Shown here in pieces: positions 23,204 through 34,134 of a DNA stretch of 64,000 nucleotides (within the stretch, counting starts at the first letter, position 1; the number at the start of each line of letters is the position of its first letter). The notes beneath the pieces were generated by a model. That model made no database searches and was not told the origin of the DNA. It saw only the letters and a list, made by a program, of their open reading frames with translations. Source of the DNA: Piper betle (lineage: Eukaryota > Streptophyta > Magnoliopsida > Piperales > Piperaceae); NCBI GenBank assembly GCA_033002965.1, contig JAURVB010003404.1, positions 1 through 64,000 of the forward strand, given 5' to 3'. Both the position numbers and the translations under genes were made by a program.

Positions 23204-26200
23204 TCATGAAATTGCATCTGTTAATCTTTGTTCCTCTAAATGCCTTTGGAATGCGTTTTTCTCCAGACATTCAATTGGGTTGGAATAGAAATACTCTTCT
23301 TCCTTTAGCTTGTCTTCAAAAACTGTTCTTGGCACCGGCTGTCCAAATCGCACTTTGAGCATATCTTGCACAGCCGCTACAAACTCCTCCCATGGAATCG
23401 TCTTATTCTGATGCATGTCAAGCAGTTCCACAAGATTTTTGTGGTTCAGCACTACAGTTTTCCTGTAACCAAGATACCTCCGTTTGATCCATACTCGATT
23501 TAGCATATGCATAGCAAACAGCTCGATGCCTGCATCATACTCTGTAATTATCCCCTTTTGATATATGCTCAATACCATACCTCCGGTGGTCTTCCACAAC
23601 TTTTGCCATGTTTCCATCAAAAGTTGGAATGAAAGTGTCGCTTGCAATTGATACAGTAAAATGACCTATTCGATAGAAACAAGTAAGATTTGACAATGAC
23701 CTCAATTTTTTGAGTTTTTCGGTCTCTTCTTCAGTGCAGACATGGGTACATCCAGAAAAGGCCAACATATCCATCTCATATCTCAAATGCAATGCAAGAA
23801 AAGGTCCCTTCTGTTCTAGAACCTGAACTACTTTGCTCCCCAGCGTCTCTATCTGTTCAGTAAACTTCCAAGCATGATAATTTACGCGGCATCTGAGCTT
23901 CTGTAGTTCAATTGACAAGCCATTGTTTGCTAACCACGTATCAATCTTGTTAAAATGGATAACCTTGTAGCGGTTGAAAAGAAGTAAAATCTGCAAGTAT
24001 AAATAGATCAACATAGCAAGCAAGTAAGTAAACTAACAAGTAAATCAAGCTAGCAATTTAAATAAATAAATAAATAAAACATATGGTGTCAGTTACTCCA
24101 GAAATAAACTGCACATAAAGAATGTTTAAGAAATTGGCAACGAAAAGGGTGGGTAAGTATATTTGCATTCAGTCATACCTGATTCAAATAATAGGATTCA
24201 TTTGACCAGCTCACTGGAGGCAAGGACAAGCTACTAGCATTATCTTGAGTCAATTTCTTTGGCAATCTTTTCACTATCCGAACTTCGTCCCGTAGTGAAT
24301 CGATGAAATGGTTGACATAAAAAATGTCTGCAAAACCACTGTAATGGCATTCTTAATGAAACAGGAAAAAATGTCATTCCTGATAAATTGTGAAAATATT
24401 CCAACATATAATGCTTACAGAAACCAACAAGTCACCTTGGATCTTCCCAGAATGATAATTTATCAAGCTCAGGAACAACCATGGTAAGGTTTAATAAACG
24501 AGAAATTGCAACCATATCACAGATCTAACCAAAAATAAAACAAACAGAATGAGGCATAAACAAGAAAAATTCAAATTCTCAAAAAACTATAAGATATCTG
24601 ACACAAGAAAAACAAATCAGCATAGGACAAGAATTAGGCCAATGGCACCATATATTCATGTATTGTACAACTTAAGTGAACCTCTTAAAAAAATTGGAAG
24701 ATGTCATTCATCAAATTAACTAGACATAAATGTTCATAAATTACAAAAAACTTATATCATCTGAAAGTCAAAACATCAATCAAATAATCATTCATCTTAG
24801 CAGCATAAGATGGCTCATCAAATCCTAAACCGTAAACATCAAATCACCAAACTACCTCAAAGGACTTTCCTGAATTTATCTTTCTCACTATTATCCTTCA
24901 GTTCTTGGACAGCTCTGCAAATTTCTCATTGTAAACATTTGAATTTTGCGACACTGGTTTAGAGGTTAGATGATGATGATATAACTCGTGTGTTAAGTAT
25001 TTGTACAGCTAGACACTAATGAAAAAACAAATTTCACATTTCCAATCCAAGCTGGAAAGATTCAAACAGTGCTAGCTTACCACATACATAACCATTTTGC
25101 CTTAAACATCAACAAAAGAATCATTGTTGGGTAAAAGTATAATAGTTTAAGCATTCACACTTCACAAATAATCTATAATTAGCAAATAGATCTATCCAGA
25201 AAGAGTTATCGACAAATAAAACTTATTAACTAACCACTGACCGCATTTGATTTAAACCCCCATTGCAAGACACCTTAAGATAGCCATTGCTTGTGTAGTT
25301 TCCTGCCATGTGGTCAATGAGAAAAATCAACTTGTCTGAAACCCAAAAAAAGGGATAGAGTATGCACAGTAATAGAAGAACAATATGCTACCGAGATATT
25401 CGTGCACATTTACAACAAAGTAAGAAACATAAATCAAAACTATAAGCATTGTACATATACTTAAAAAAAATAGTTAGACAAATGAGCTTTTGAATCTTTT
25501 AGGTTTCCTAGTTTCACTACCTTCATACTTTTTAGGCAACAGAATTCCAGGCAAACCCTCCCATAATCAATCAATTTTTCTAGACACAAATCGTTCTATG
25601 GTTCACGATATGAGCCATTTTTTGTTACAAACATCATAAAAAAGGGGCATCCTTAAGCAAAGTACACCTTGTTCATTCAAAAGGCACCACATGAAATACA
25701 TTTTAAGCTACCCAATTTTCACTAGTTTTTTACTTCTAGGCAACATAATTTAAAGCAAATCCTCTAAATATCAATTTGTACAGGCAATGATCCTTCTATG
25801 GTTCACCATATGAGGCACTCATTGTTTCGCACATCATAAAAGGTTGACATCTTCATGCATGTTACATCTTTGTCCGCTCCCAAGTAGCTAAAACCTCTCA
25901 TACATCCATTATAACTGCTTCAAATGTACCAAGGAAAACATGTAAAATGTCTAATGGAGAAGCAAAAGCAAAGCACAAACATCATAATAAGTGCAATGCA
26001 CAATACGTCCTTGCCCCCTCCTAGTCGCCATAACCTCATATATGCCCACTATAATGGCACAAACTATAATAATAGCAACATGTAAATTTTAAGCTGTAGA
26101 AGCACCAAAAAAAATAATAATAATCTTTAAGGCTTCCCAATTCTCATCAACCTTCCTACTTCCTATGCTAATGAACTTCAGGCAAACCCAAGTTGAAGAC

Positions 26201-27078
26201 TTATAGGCATGTCCCCCATTAATATACTGGATCATATCCCGTAGGCATAGGATATGGGACTTCCTAATTTAAGGAATCTCACAAACCTTTCCAAGATCAA
26301 TTCGTCTAGACACAAATCCTTCTACAGCTCACCACACGAGGTGTACATCACCATCTATATGCACATTACATCCCCGTCAAATCCTAGCAAGCCACAACCC
26401 CATATCCCCCATTATACATCCTAAGCTACTGAATTTCAGACATACCCTCTCAAAATCAACTCATCTATTCACACATCTTTCTAGGGTTTCACCACACAAG
26501 TCATTCGTTGTTTCAAACATCAAAACCCTCATACGCATTGCATGCTTCTGCTACCCCTAGCAAAGGTATAACCTCATTGATTGTATTGCGATTACAGAAA
26601 AATCCACACTACACCACGAAAAACATCAACCTCCATCAAACATCAATACACAATTTGATCATTCCACAATCATTCACCACGAGGAATTCTACTTTTTAAA
26701 TATCATGATCCTCATGCACATCACATCCTCGCCCAATTCCATTAACCTCATATCCATCCATTATATTATTGAAACAGACAAAGCAAAAAACAATTTGATC
26801 TAGCAAACGAAAGATCGAAATCAAAGAATCTCACTTGGATCAGGAAGAACTCAAATCGTCGGCGGCGGAGGGATCAATGCCGCCGCCGACGGGACCGCCG
26901 GCACGCCGGCGCCCGAGGGCTTGAGCAGGCGGAGGCGCTAGAGGTCGGCCATGGCCAGCAGCTGCAGGAGGCGGACCTAGGACAAGACGCAGCAGGAGAG
27001 GGAGAGGAACCACACCCGGAGCCGCAGCACCGCCGCCATGGGAGAGCCGCCGGTCACGCCGCCCCGACGCCGCAACAT
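23204..27078 (-). pseudogene. O-fucosyltransferase family (PF10250/DUF246) pseudogene
   Basis: Minus-strand exons: 27078-26835, 25302-25235, 24524-24436, 24338-24179, 23990-23701, about 23667-23581, 23477-23204. They encode the order expected for plant O-FucT-like Golgi proteins: RLRVWFLSLSCCVL signal anchor, [106 protein letters not shown]. Lesions: three in-frame stops in exon 1 at sites where the family has Trp (near 27005, 26941 and 26857; the splice phase into exon 2 fixes the frame). About 95 residues with the YPWW to NHSSQMA region are missing, leaving only some 35 bp between exons 5 and 6. The other exons and their splice sites look sound, so loss is fairly recent, or a downstream start is used. 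Confidence 0.85.
25500..26560. repeat. Degenerate repeats inside the first intron of the O-FucT pseudogene
   Basis: Recurring order of AGGCAAACCCTC or a variant, then TCTAGACACAAATC, CTTCTATGGTTCACCATATGAG, CATTGTTTC.AACATCATAAAA and a run of CCTCATA near 25.53, 25.74, 26.18-26.33 and 26.44 kb. The units are roughly 200-300 bp and much eroded. Noncoding. Confidence 0.5.
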
Positions 27079-27259
27079 CCGAGGACCCGGATCTGGTGCC
27101 CGCGGCGGCCGCCATAGCGATCACAGTGAGGGCCTAGGATTCCGACGAGGAGCTCCGACAAGAGCTCCGCCATAAAAGCTTCCATGGCCGAGAAAATCGG
27201 ATTCGATGGATACGGAGAGGGAAGGAAGAGACGTTCGTTTGCTTCTTTGTTTTTTTTTA

Positions 27260-27392
27260 ATTATAGAGTAATAATAATAATAATAATAATAACATTAAAA
27301 AGAATAAAAATAACATAATAATAATAACACTAACGAGAATAAAAATAACATAATAACAATAATGCTAATAATAATAACAATAACAACTATAC

Positions 27393-27429
<37 letters not shown>

Positions 27430-27480
27430 ACAATAACAATAATACTAATAATAATAATAACACTACTAAATTTATTACTA
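27260..27480. repeat. Interrupted (AAT)n microsatellite
   Basis: Long runs of ATAATA triplets, broken by AACATT and AACACT. Lies just upstream of the O-FucT pseudogene. Confidence 0.9.
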
Positions 27481-29398
27481 ATATTTTATTAAATATGGAT
27501 TAAAATATTAGATTTAAAAAATATTATAAAAATTTCATCCTAAAAAGGGTCCTCATTAAAATACTACAAAAGTTAATATTATACTAAATTTACAAGGCGG
27601 TAAATAATTTATACTATATTATGCTATGATATTTAAAATTATATTTAATAAAAAATTATGACACATTAAATTCAAATGTATGTATATATCTTGTGTTTCA
27701 AAATATATATTGTGATGGGATTTTCGATGTCTTATATTCTAAAATCGAGTTCGGACTTTTTAAAAAAAATTTGGAAAGACAAGTTCAAGTTATTTGAATA
27801 TATTATATATATATGATAATATTATGTTTAGACATGGATAAACAGATTAGAGTTTAGCACGAAAAATGTATTTGATAAACAAAGATTATTTGATGGCCGA
27901 AATCTACAAAGTCATCCCTGATATTTAGTATATAATTATGATTATTAACAAAATATACATTTTATTAGTAGGACGAGTTTCTAGACCGCCAATTTTTTAA
28001 TTCTGATTATTTGAATATATTATATATCCGTTAATATTCATACCAAGTAAATTTTAGCATAATTTGATTAGAAAAAAACATTTGACAAAGAAGATTGTCT
28101 CATATAACATGCAAGGTCATCTTTAAATCTTTAAATTTAATAGAAGATTATGATTTATTAAAAAATGTGAATCTTGTGAACGGGATGGATTTTCAGATAT
28201 TAGATACACTCAAATATGAGTTCCAACTATTCAGATTATTCTATATCTGATAATATTTGAATCAGGACGAGTTTGGCATGCCGCATAATTTCATGGGAGA
28301 AAACACAACATAATTTTATACAAAAACGTATTTGACAGATGAAATATATTAAAAAAAATAACAGATAAATCGATAGATTAATAACATGAATTCGAATAAT
28401 TTTTAATATCTATACTGCAAGAAATTAATTTATGAACAGAAAACAATATTTATTGTGTGTACCTTACAGTTGATTTTCATTCTAAGGATCAAAATATTGT
28501 CATGAAAACAGTTTTAGTTTCAAATCCAGAATAATGATAAGTCCCAACTTGTTCGGGACTTTCATGTTCTTCAAATTGGCTTCATCATGAAAGCTGCACA
28601 GTTCTAGTTGTCAACTCTTTTTCTAGCACTGGGACATTTATGAATTTTTAAAGATACAATTTGGGTAGAAAGAAACTGCCTCACTAAAGGTTCACAGCGA
28701 ATTAATTGAACTCTCAAAAAATCACAAGTAGAATTAAGGTCAATTAAAACATTACTTTGCTCTGAAAAAAAATACCAGTACTTCCACCCAGTTAAAAAAC
28801 GAGGTGTTGAAGAGTGTTTTCTTATAGCAATGGTAACATACATCACATAAAAAAACAATGATAGCACATAATTTTACTGTTTAGGCATGAAACTAGCATG
28901 CTCACACTAAATGTTGGCTACTTTTAGAGACAGTTCTTATTTGGTATAAAGAAAAATATTTCGCAATCCAACACCGTTTTTAACTTCACAAAGAAAAGGT
29001 CTTGTAACTCACGAGAACAAGAACATAGTGATTATGTCATATAGAAGTGTTTTCTCCGTCAAAACAGGATTAAAACAATTCATAAATCTCATAAAGTAGG
29101 TCACATAACATGTGGTTGATATCACATCAAGAACATTTACTTCGTTGCTGCTCTTGTATGTATTGCCACACGAATCAAATTTTTGAAGTTAAACCATCTC
29201 AACCAAGAGCAGGTCGCGTGAAGAATAAAAGAAAAGTACCTCAAGACAAAGACGGAATTGCACAAGAGCCTTTCTTCTATAGGACCACCCTCCACATTTC
29301 ACTTTGAAGAAGTTCCACAAGAAAAAATGGCATTACATACAAAAGAAGTCAATCCTTTTCTTTGTCCCAAGCCAATTATCCACTCCTTTGTAAACTTG
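27481..29398. other. Intergenic, AT-rich
   Basis: No gene recognised on either strand. Open frames such as 28604-28867 (-) and 29110-29307 (+) have no family motif. Confidence 0.4.
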
Positions 29399-29570
29399 AA
29401 CACATGCCAGAGCTCAATCAAAGATAAGTACTTTGTGACCTTGTACAAATGCCAAAGCTCAATCAAACATGAATTCTTTGTGAACTTGTACAAATGCCAG
29501 AGCTCAATTAAAGACGAATCCTTTTGTGATCTAGTATAAATGCCAGAGCTCAATCAAAGATGAATGGTCG
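29399..29570. repeat. Tandem repeat, about 45 bp x 3.7
   Basis: ATGCCAGAGCTCAATCAAAGA or a close variant begins units at about 29404, 29449, 29494 and 29540, followed by TTTGTGAACTTGTACAA. Open on both strands because the unit length is near a multiple of three; I do not take it as coding. Confidence 0.85.
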
Positions 29571-29739
29571 ACAATTAGAAAATACTTATCACCACAGGCT
29601 AGTGCTGTTAACATGTATGCTGAAATCTAATGTTTTATCCACCATCGTGGAATAACATGGGTGTTGACAAGCAGAAATGGCAACCACAAACAGCACAACA
29701 TTTGCAATTGCATTAGCAAAGTTAAAACAAGATGTAAGA

Positions 29740-31864
29740 TCACTGCTCCTTGTCATGCTCGCTCCTATCAGGTATCCATGATACCCAAAGAAGAGGCACC
29801 AAAGTAGAGACAGCCTGCACCAAAATGGCTAGAGGCAACCGCGAGAAGTCATAAGCAGACACCCCAAGAGCAGCAGCCAAAGCAACGCCAAGGTACCCGC
29901 TCACTATAGTAGCCAAAGCAACAGCAGACATGAGAAAAGCCATGACTGACCCCTCACAACCTGGGGGGCACAAGCCCGCCACCAGCACAATGAAAGGCAG
30001 CATCTTGAACTGGAGCAGCACCTCTTGCAACCCGGAGAAGACAACAACATAGAAGGCATCAGACATACCGATAGCTCTATACACATCCTTGACAAACAAT
30101 GCATCCGATGCCATGAACACGGCAATGGCCACCTGCACTGCCGCTATGAGCTTCCTTGGTGGCACCTTTTGCAGCCATCGGTTATAAGCAGCACTCCACA
30201 GAAGCATGGAAGCTTGGCCAAACACCTTGGACAGGCCAAGTATGGTTGAGCTGAGCTCCAACTGCTGCATCTGGTAGTAGAACATGGTGCCCAGCAAGAT
30301 GGGTACCACCGCGTAGGACGCAGCAAACCAGGCAATGGCATGGGCAAGCTCTGGGTTTCTCAAAGCCATTGAGAGCTCGGACAGCTGCTTCCGAATGCCA
30401 GAACTACTTGAAGAAGCCTTTGGGAGATCCAACGAACGTTCATGGATTGAAATGGTGAAGATAAGCTGGACTAGAAGGAGGACAGCAAAGCAGAGGAACA
30501 TGGAGTTGGGAGTAAAGTGGTTGATAGCAATTCCACCAAGGAGATTGCCAAGTACTCCACCAAAAGAAGCCATCATCCACACAAACGATTGAATCCCACC
30601 AGAGCTAGAAGATGATCTACGCTTGCTAGATTCTGCTACAATAGCATCATTGGCAACTTCAACAATGGAAGCACCAAGGTTGCTAAGAACAAGCAACACT
30701 GAGATGAGCACAATTGAAAGCGCCTTCCCAGGAAGTATGGCTATGGACAACCATGACAGAGATTGCAACACCACTGCAAAACAAGAAGTGGGTAGTTGCT
30801 AAATATATTAATCAAAGTACGAAATATATTGTAAAAGTATAAAGCTTGTATTTACATTGTTGCAAGCGTTCCAATCAATACAATATATATTAGTCTGAAC
30901 GTAAAACTGGAGTAATTTCATTGATTTTGCACATAGAAACGTTACAACCTGATACAAATTTAATATGGAAACATTGCACGCAGAAAATCCGTAGTTTGGA
31001 TATTGAGAAATATTACAATAAGTACGAATGATTTCGTGCATGATTTGTGCACAAACAAAAAAATCATAATCAAAACATTCACAATTTGGAGGTAATAATA
31101 CATACCAAAATTACATGCAATATCAGATACACTTCCCCACAGTTAAGTGGTCAAATTACTAAAGAGACTGTAAAAAGTATAAAGCTTGTACTTACATTAA
31201 TGCAATTGTTCCAATTGGCGCAATAAAATATTAATTTAAACAAGGAAGATTATAATCAATTGCTTGTGAAAAAAATATTATTATCAAATCAAACACAATT
31301 AGGAGGTAAAATACGTACAAAAATTACAATTAACATCATACAAGACATTTCCTGACAGTTGATAACAGTTAAATTGTTCAAAATTGTACACCATATACAT
31401 AAATGCAATTGTTCCAATCGATACAACACATATATAACTAAACAAGGAAAAGATCATAATCAAAAAAAAAACGATTAGAACCAAAACAATCAGAGGGTAA
31501 AATATATAAAGAAAAAACTACGCGTAACATCAGATAGCTAGACATTCCATGGCATGCAATTACGGACGGACAGACATGAAAGACAAGACAAGAAGAAAGT
31601 GTGACCTCCGAGGGAGATGTAAGGGAGACGGTGCTGGCCGCGGAAGTAGACAGCGTCAGAGAGGAGGCCGTAGAGGGGCTTGCCGACCATGGGGAGGTTG
31701 GAGGAGTGCTGGAGGAGCTGGAGGGTGGAGGCGGGGACTGCGAGGTTGTCCTTGAGGAAGAAGTTGACGGCCATCCACGGGAAGCATCGAAAGCCTTGGA
31801 GGAGGAAGCCGAGACCGAGGAGTGGACGGAGTGGGCTGCGTGGTCGGATCTTGGTCGTTCCCAT
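29740..31864 (-). CDS. Folate-biopterin transporter family (MFS), FBT7-like
   Basis: Two exons, 31864-31606 and 30773-29740, join in phase to 1293 nt (430 residues), about the usual length. Exon 1 has GFLLQGFRCFPWMAVNFFLKD and PMVGKPLYGLLSDAVY, the first helices and conserved loop of the BT1/FBT family. Exon 2 has SNLGASIVEVANDAIVAES, FGGVLGNLLGG, FGQASMLLWSAAYNRWL and a hydrophobic C-terminus ending in SEHDKEQ. Roughly a dozen membrane helices are expected. Family members in plants, Leishmania and cyanobacteria carry folates or pterins; the substrate and membrane of this subgroup (Arabidopsis At1g64890-like) are not established, and a plastid location is possible. The gene is intact. Confidence 0.88.
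30830..31540. repeat. About 200-bp degenerate tandem repeats in the FBT-like intron
   Basis: AAGTATAAAGCTTGTA(T/C)TTACATT occurs at 30835 and 31177. TGCAATTGTTCCAAT occurs near 31201 and 31404. AGGAGGTAA.AATAC.TAC recurs near 31090 and 31292, with a weaker copy near 31490. AAAATTACA followed by a CATCA/ATCAGA word recurs near 31110, 31320 and 31515. Three units, noncoding. Confidence 0.65.
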
Positions 31865-31865
31865 G

Positions 31866-32120
31866 TCGGAGTGATGGGAGAGGAAAGGAGTGGTGGCGGG
31901 ATTCGAGATTGGGGAGAGGTGGAACTTGTTTACGAATTACGTGCGCGCTCAAGTGATTGAGCTGTTTACACTTTACTCCCTACCCGCACCAGAACAAAAC
32001 TTCCATTGAAATTCATCTCCAGCTTTTGACGCGTAGAAGAACTGGTATATACAGATAGGGCTTCTGAGATCGTTGGATCGAAATCCAACGGTCATTAATC
32101 ATCTCTACCATTTACACACC
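31866..32120. promoter_or_regulatory. Presumed 5' flank of the FBT-like gene
   Basis: Upstream of the minus-strand ATG at 31864. No defined promoter element is claimed. Confidence 0.3.
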
Positions 32121-32700
32121 AGCAGCCCCCCTACCCCTACATATTTCGCGTTCCTGCCCACCGGAATTCCCTCCCCCGGGCATAGCCATCCCCCACCCCT
32201 GGCGTCGCCATCCCCTGCTGCCGCCCCCAGCCTTTTTCCTTCCTAGTTCACACATTTTCCACCACTGCCCCCGCCCCCGGTTCCTTTCCCCTCCCCACGA
32301 CGGTGCCCGAGTCATGCTCGTCGAAATTCGCCGCCCAATTGCCTCAACTGCCGCCGTCGACTCCCTATGCTGGTCGCTTCCTCTGTGTCTCGACAATCGG
32401 TGGCAGCGGCATTTTGTTGGGGGAAAGAAGAGACGTGCTGGCGAGGCGGCAATAATAGGCGGCCGACGGTGTGGTCGCTGGTGCGATAAAACAAAAGGGG
32501 GGGGAGAAGGGCAATTGACAATTTCGTAATAAAAATTTGACTCGCTCCCGACTCGAGTCAATATTACACGAAACAAATTTAATAAAATAATAAAATAATT
32601 TCGTAATAAAAACTTCTCTTGACTCGAGTTAAGTTTTTATTACGAAATAAATTTAAAAAATATAATAATTTTATAATAAAAACTTTTATTTTGTAATAAA
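32121..32700. repeat. GC-rich block followed by the GACTCGAGTC module, copy 2
   Basis: 32.12-32.50 kb is C/G-rich with open frames on both strands. It is followed at 32512-32580 by TTTCGTAATAAAAATTTGAC, TCGCTCCCGACTCGAGTC and AATATTACACG. This is the same module and order as in the hAT family 2 copies and in the LTRs. 32.58-32.70 kb repeats TTTCGTAATAAAAACTT and ACTCGAGTTAAGTTTTTATT in inverted order. No complete transposon was delimited. Confidence 0.55.
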
Positions 32701-33382
32701 AACTTTGATTTTAAAAAAAATTTAAAAATTTATTTCGATAAAAATTTGTAAAATAATACGGACTGAATTTCCATTAAAAGTGCAATTAAAGGCCACCCTA
32801 TCAAATCAACATGTATACGTATATAGATAATTAATAAAACATTCACACAATAAATTCAACTGGTGATTTATCTTTATCTTACTTAATTGGACTAAGTTTT
32901 GACCTATCTGTGCATTCTAATTCTTAGCTTTGTTGTACATATTCAATATCTAAATATATTTTACTAAAACATAGGTATTTAAATGTTACAATTAGAAATT
33001 CTTCTACTGAATCAACTATCATATCACATTATATTATCATACCCTGCATTACATCATATCATTCTCAATATAATGAGAACATCAATAAAATATTAATATT
33101 TTATCGTCTGATGTGTGCGTATGCAAGAGGCTCCTCCGTTTATTTTCACTCATTCTCCTCATTATCATCACCTAGACATATTATAAAAATATATCAATAA
33201 TGAGTATTACTGGTCCAAATGACCGATCACCCAGTCTCACTCGCTCACGGTACACACCAAATCCCAAAATCAAGGATTGGCGCCCGACACCAAATATCGA
33301 TGTCAACACAATGGGATTACAGGGCATTGTATGCAATCCTCTTGGCGTGTTATTTACTGGTGTGTGATTGGTCGTAAGTGAT
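32701..33382. repeat. AT-rich DNA with a weak LTR-like segment
   Basis: 33.16-33.25 kb (CACCTAGACATATTATAAAAA, GTATTACTGGTCC) resembles 34.66-34.71 kb of the split LTR (CACCTACATATATATAGAAAA, GTGTTACCGGCCC). It may be the far side of the outermost LTR. The rest shows nothing clear. Confidence 0.35.
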
Positions 33383-33916
33383 TTACCGATAGCCGGTTAC
33401 TGATACTCGGGGCGCTAAGTAGTTGGGCATGGTATCGTAATCGGGGTGCTCGTGTTCGCAGATGGGTGATTCAGCGTGCCGTCGTTCATAGCAGTATTTG
33501 GTTGCGTAACTTATGGAAGGCTGGTGTTTCCAGGAGGGAAATACGCCCCGCCCTTGCGCCTCTTCATCCACAGCTGGTCTCTTCTCTGCTCTAGCCACTG
33601 ATAGAGCTATTTGCCTGAGCTCTCTCCTAAATTCCTCTTGATTCTGCTGCATTTGCATCTGAACCTCAACTAGCCTAGCTATCGCAGCATCCCTTTCCTC
33701 TCGACTACTCCCACTGCGGTGACTGTCACGTCAACTGTCTCGGCGATGGCTCTCCATACGACGACTAGCTGATACCGGTACACTCATCTTTGCTGGCGGC
33801 ATGGTGGTCCTAGGTCGACTGGAAGCTGTGTCGCTGTGACCATGACTGGGGCTGTCCTGCCTGGGCATGGGAGGAGATGGACTCCCGATCCGTGTCCGAC
33901 GGGTCTGTGTGACCAT
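33383..33916 (-). mobile_element. Ty3/Gypsy-type gag N-terminal remnant
   Basis: Two open segments, 33916-33731 and 33730-33383, share one frame with a TGA between them at about 33731-33733. The sequence is a basic, Ser/Arg/Pro-rich leader followed by a Gln-rich helix with EEFRRELRQIALSVARAEKR, as in the start of plant Gypsy gag proteins. It lies about 200 bp downstream of a tRNA-Met primer site in the same sense. The frame is lost beyond 33383 and no protease, RT or integrase is visible, so this is a dead fragment. Confidence 0.65.
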
Positions 33917-34117
33917 CCTGCTAGTAGTTCCTGCTCTAGTCTACTCGCCTGTCACACTGCCGATTTGTAAGAAATTCTACAATGAAAAACATTAAAACAG
34001 AAAAATACCTGTCGGAACAGCTTCGGCACACATGTAACCTGTATGCATCAACCATCATAATCACCAAGAGTTAGCTTTGATACCACAATTGGTATCAGAG
34101 AAAATATACCAAGAGTT

Positions 34118-34130
34118 GGCTCTGATACCA
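34118..34130 (-). other. Retrotransposon primer-binding site (initiator tRNA-Met)
   Basis: The minus strand reads TGGTATCAGAGCC, complementary to the 3' end of plant initiator tRNA-Met. It lies 4 nt from the LTR end ...GTGTTACA at 34135. The orientation fits the gag fragment at 33.4-33.9 kb. A second TGGTATCA box sits 60 bp downstream. Confidence 0.9.
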
Positions 34131-34134
34131 CAAC

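Noticed and set aside
23482..23580. An apparent insertion after HRRYG in the O-FucT remnant
   Set aside because: It is a normal short intron: HRR ends at a GT donor and the next exon starts with YLGYRK after an AG.
29258..29553. Small proteins from the 45-bp tandem repeat on both strands
   Set aside because: Repeat period near a multiple of three keeps both strands open; no other coding evidence.
34118..34130. A tRNA gene near 34.1 kb
   Set aside because: Only the 13-nt primer-binding complement of tRNA-Met is present, beside an LTR end; no cloverleaf.
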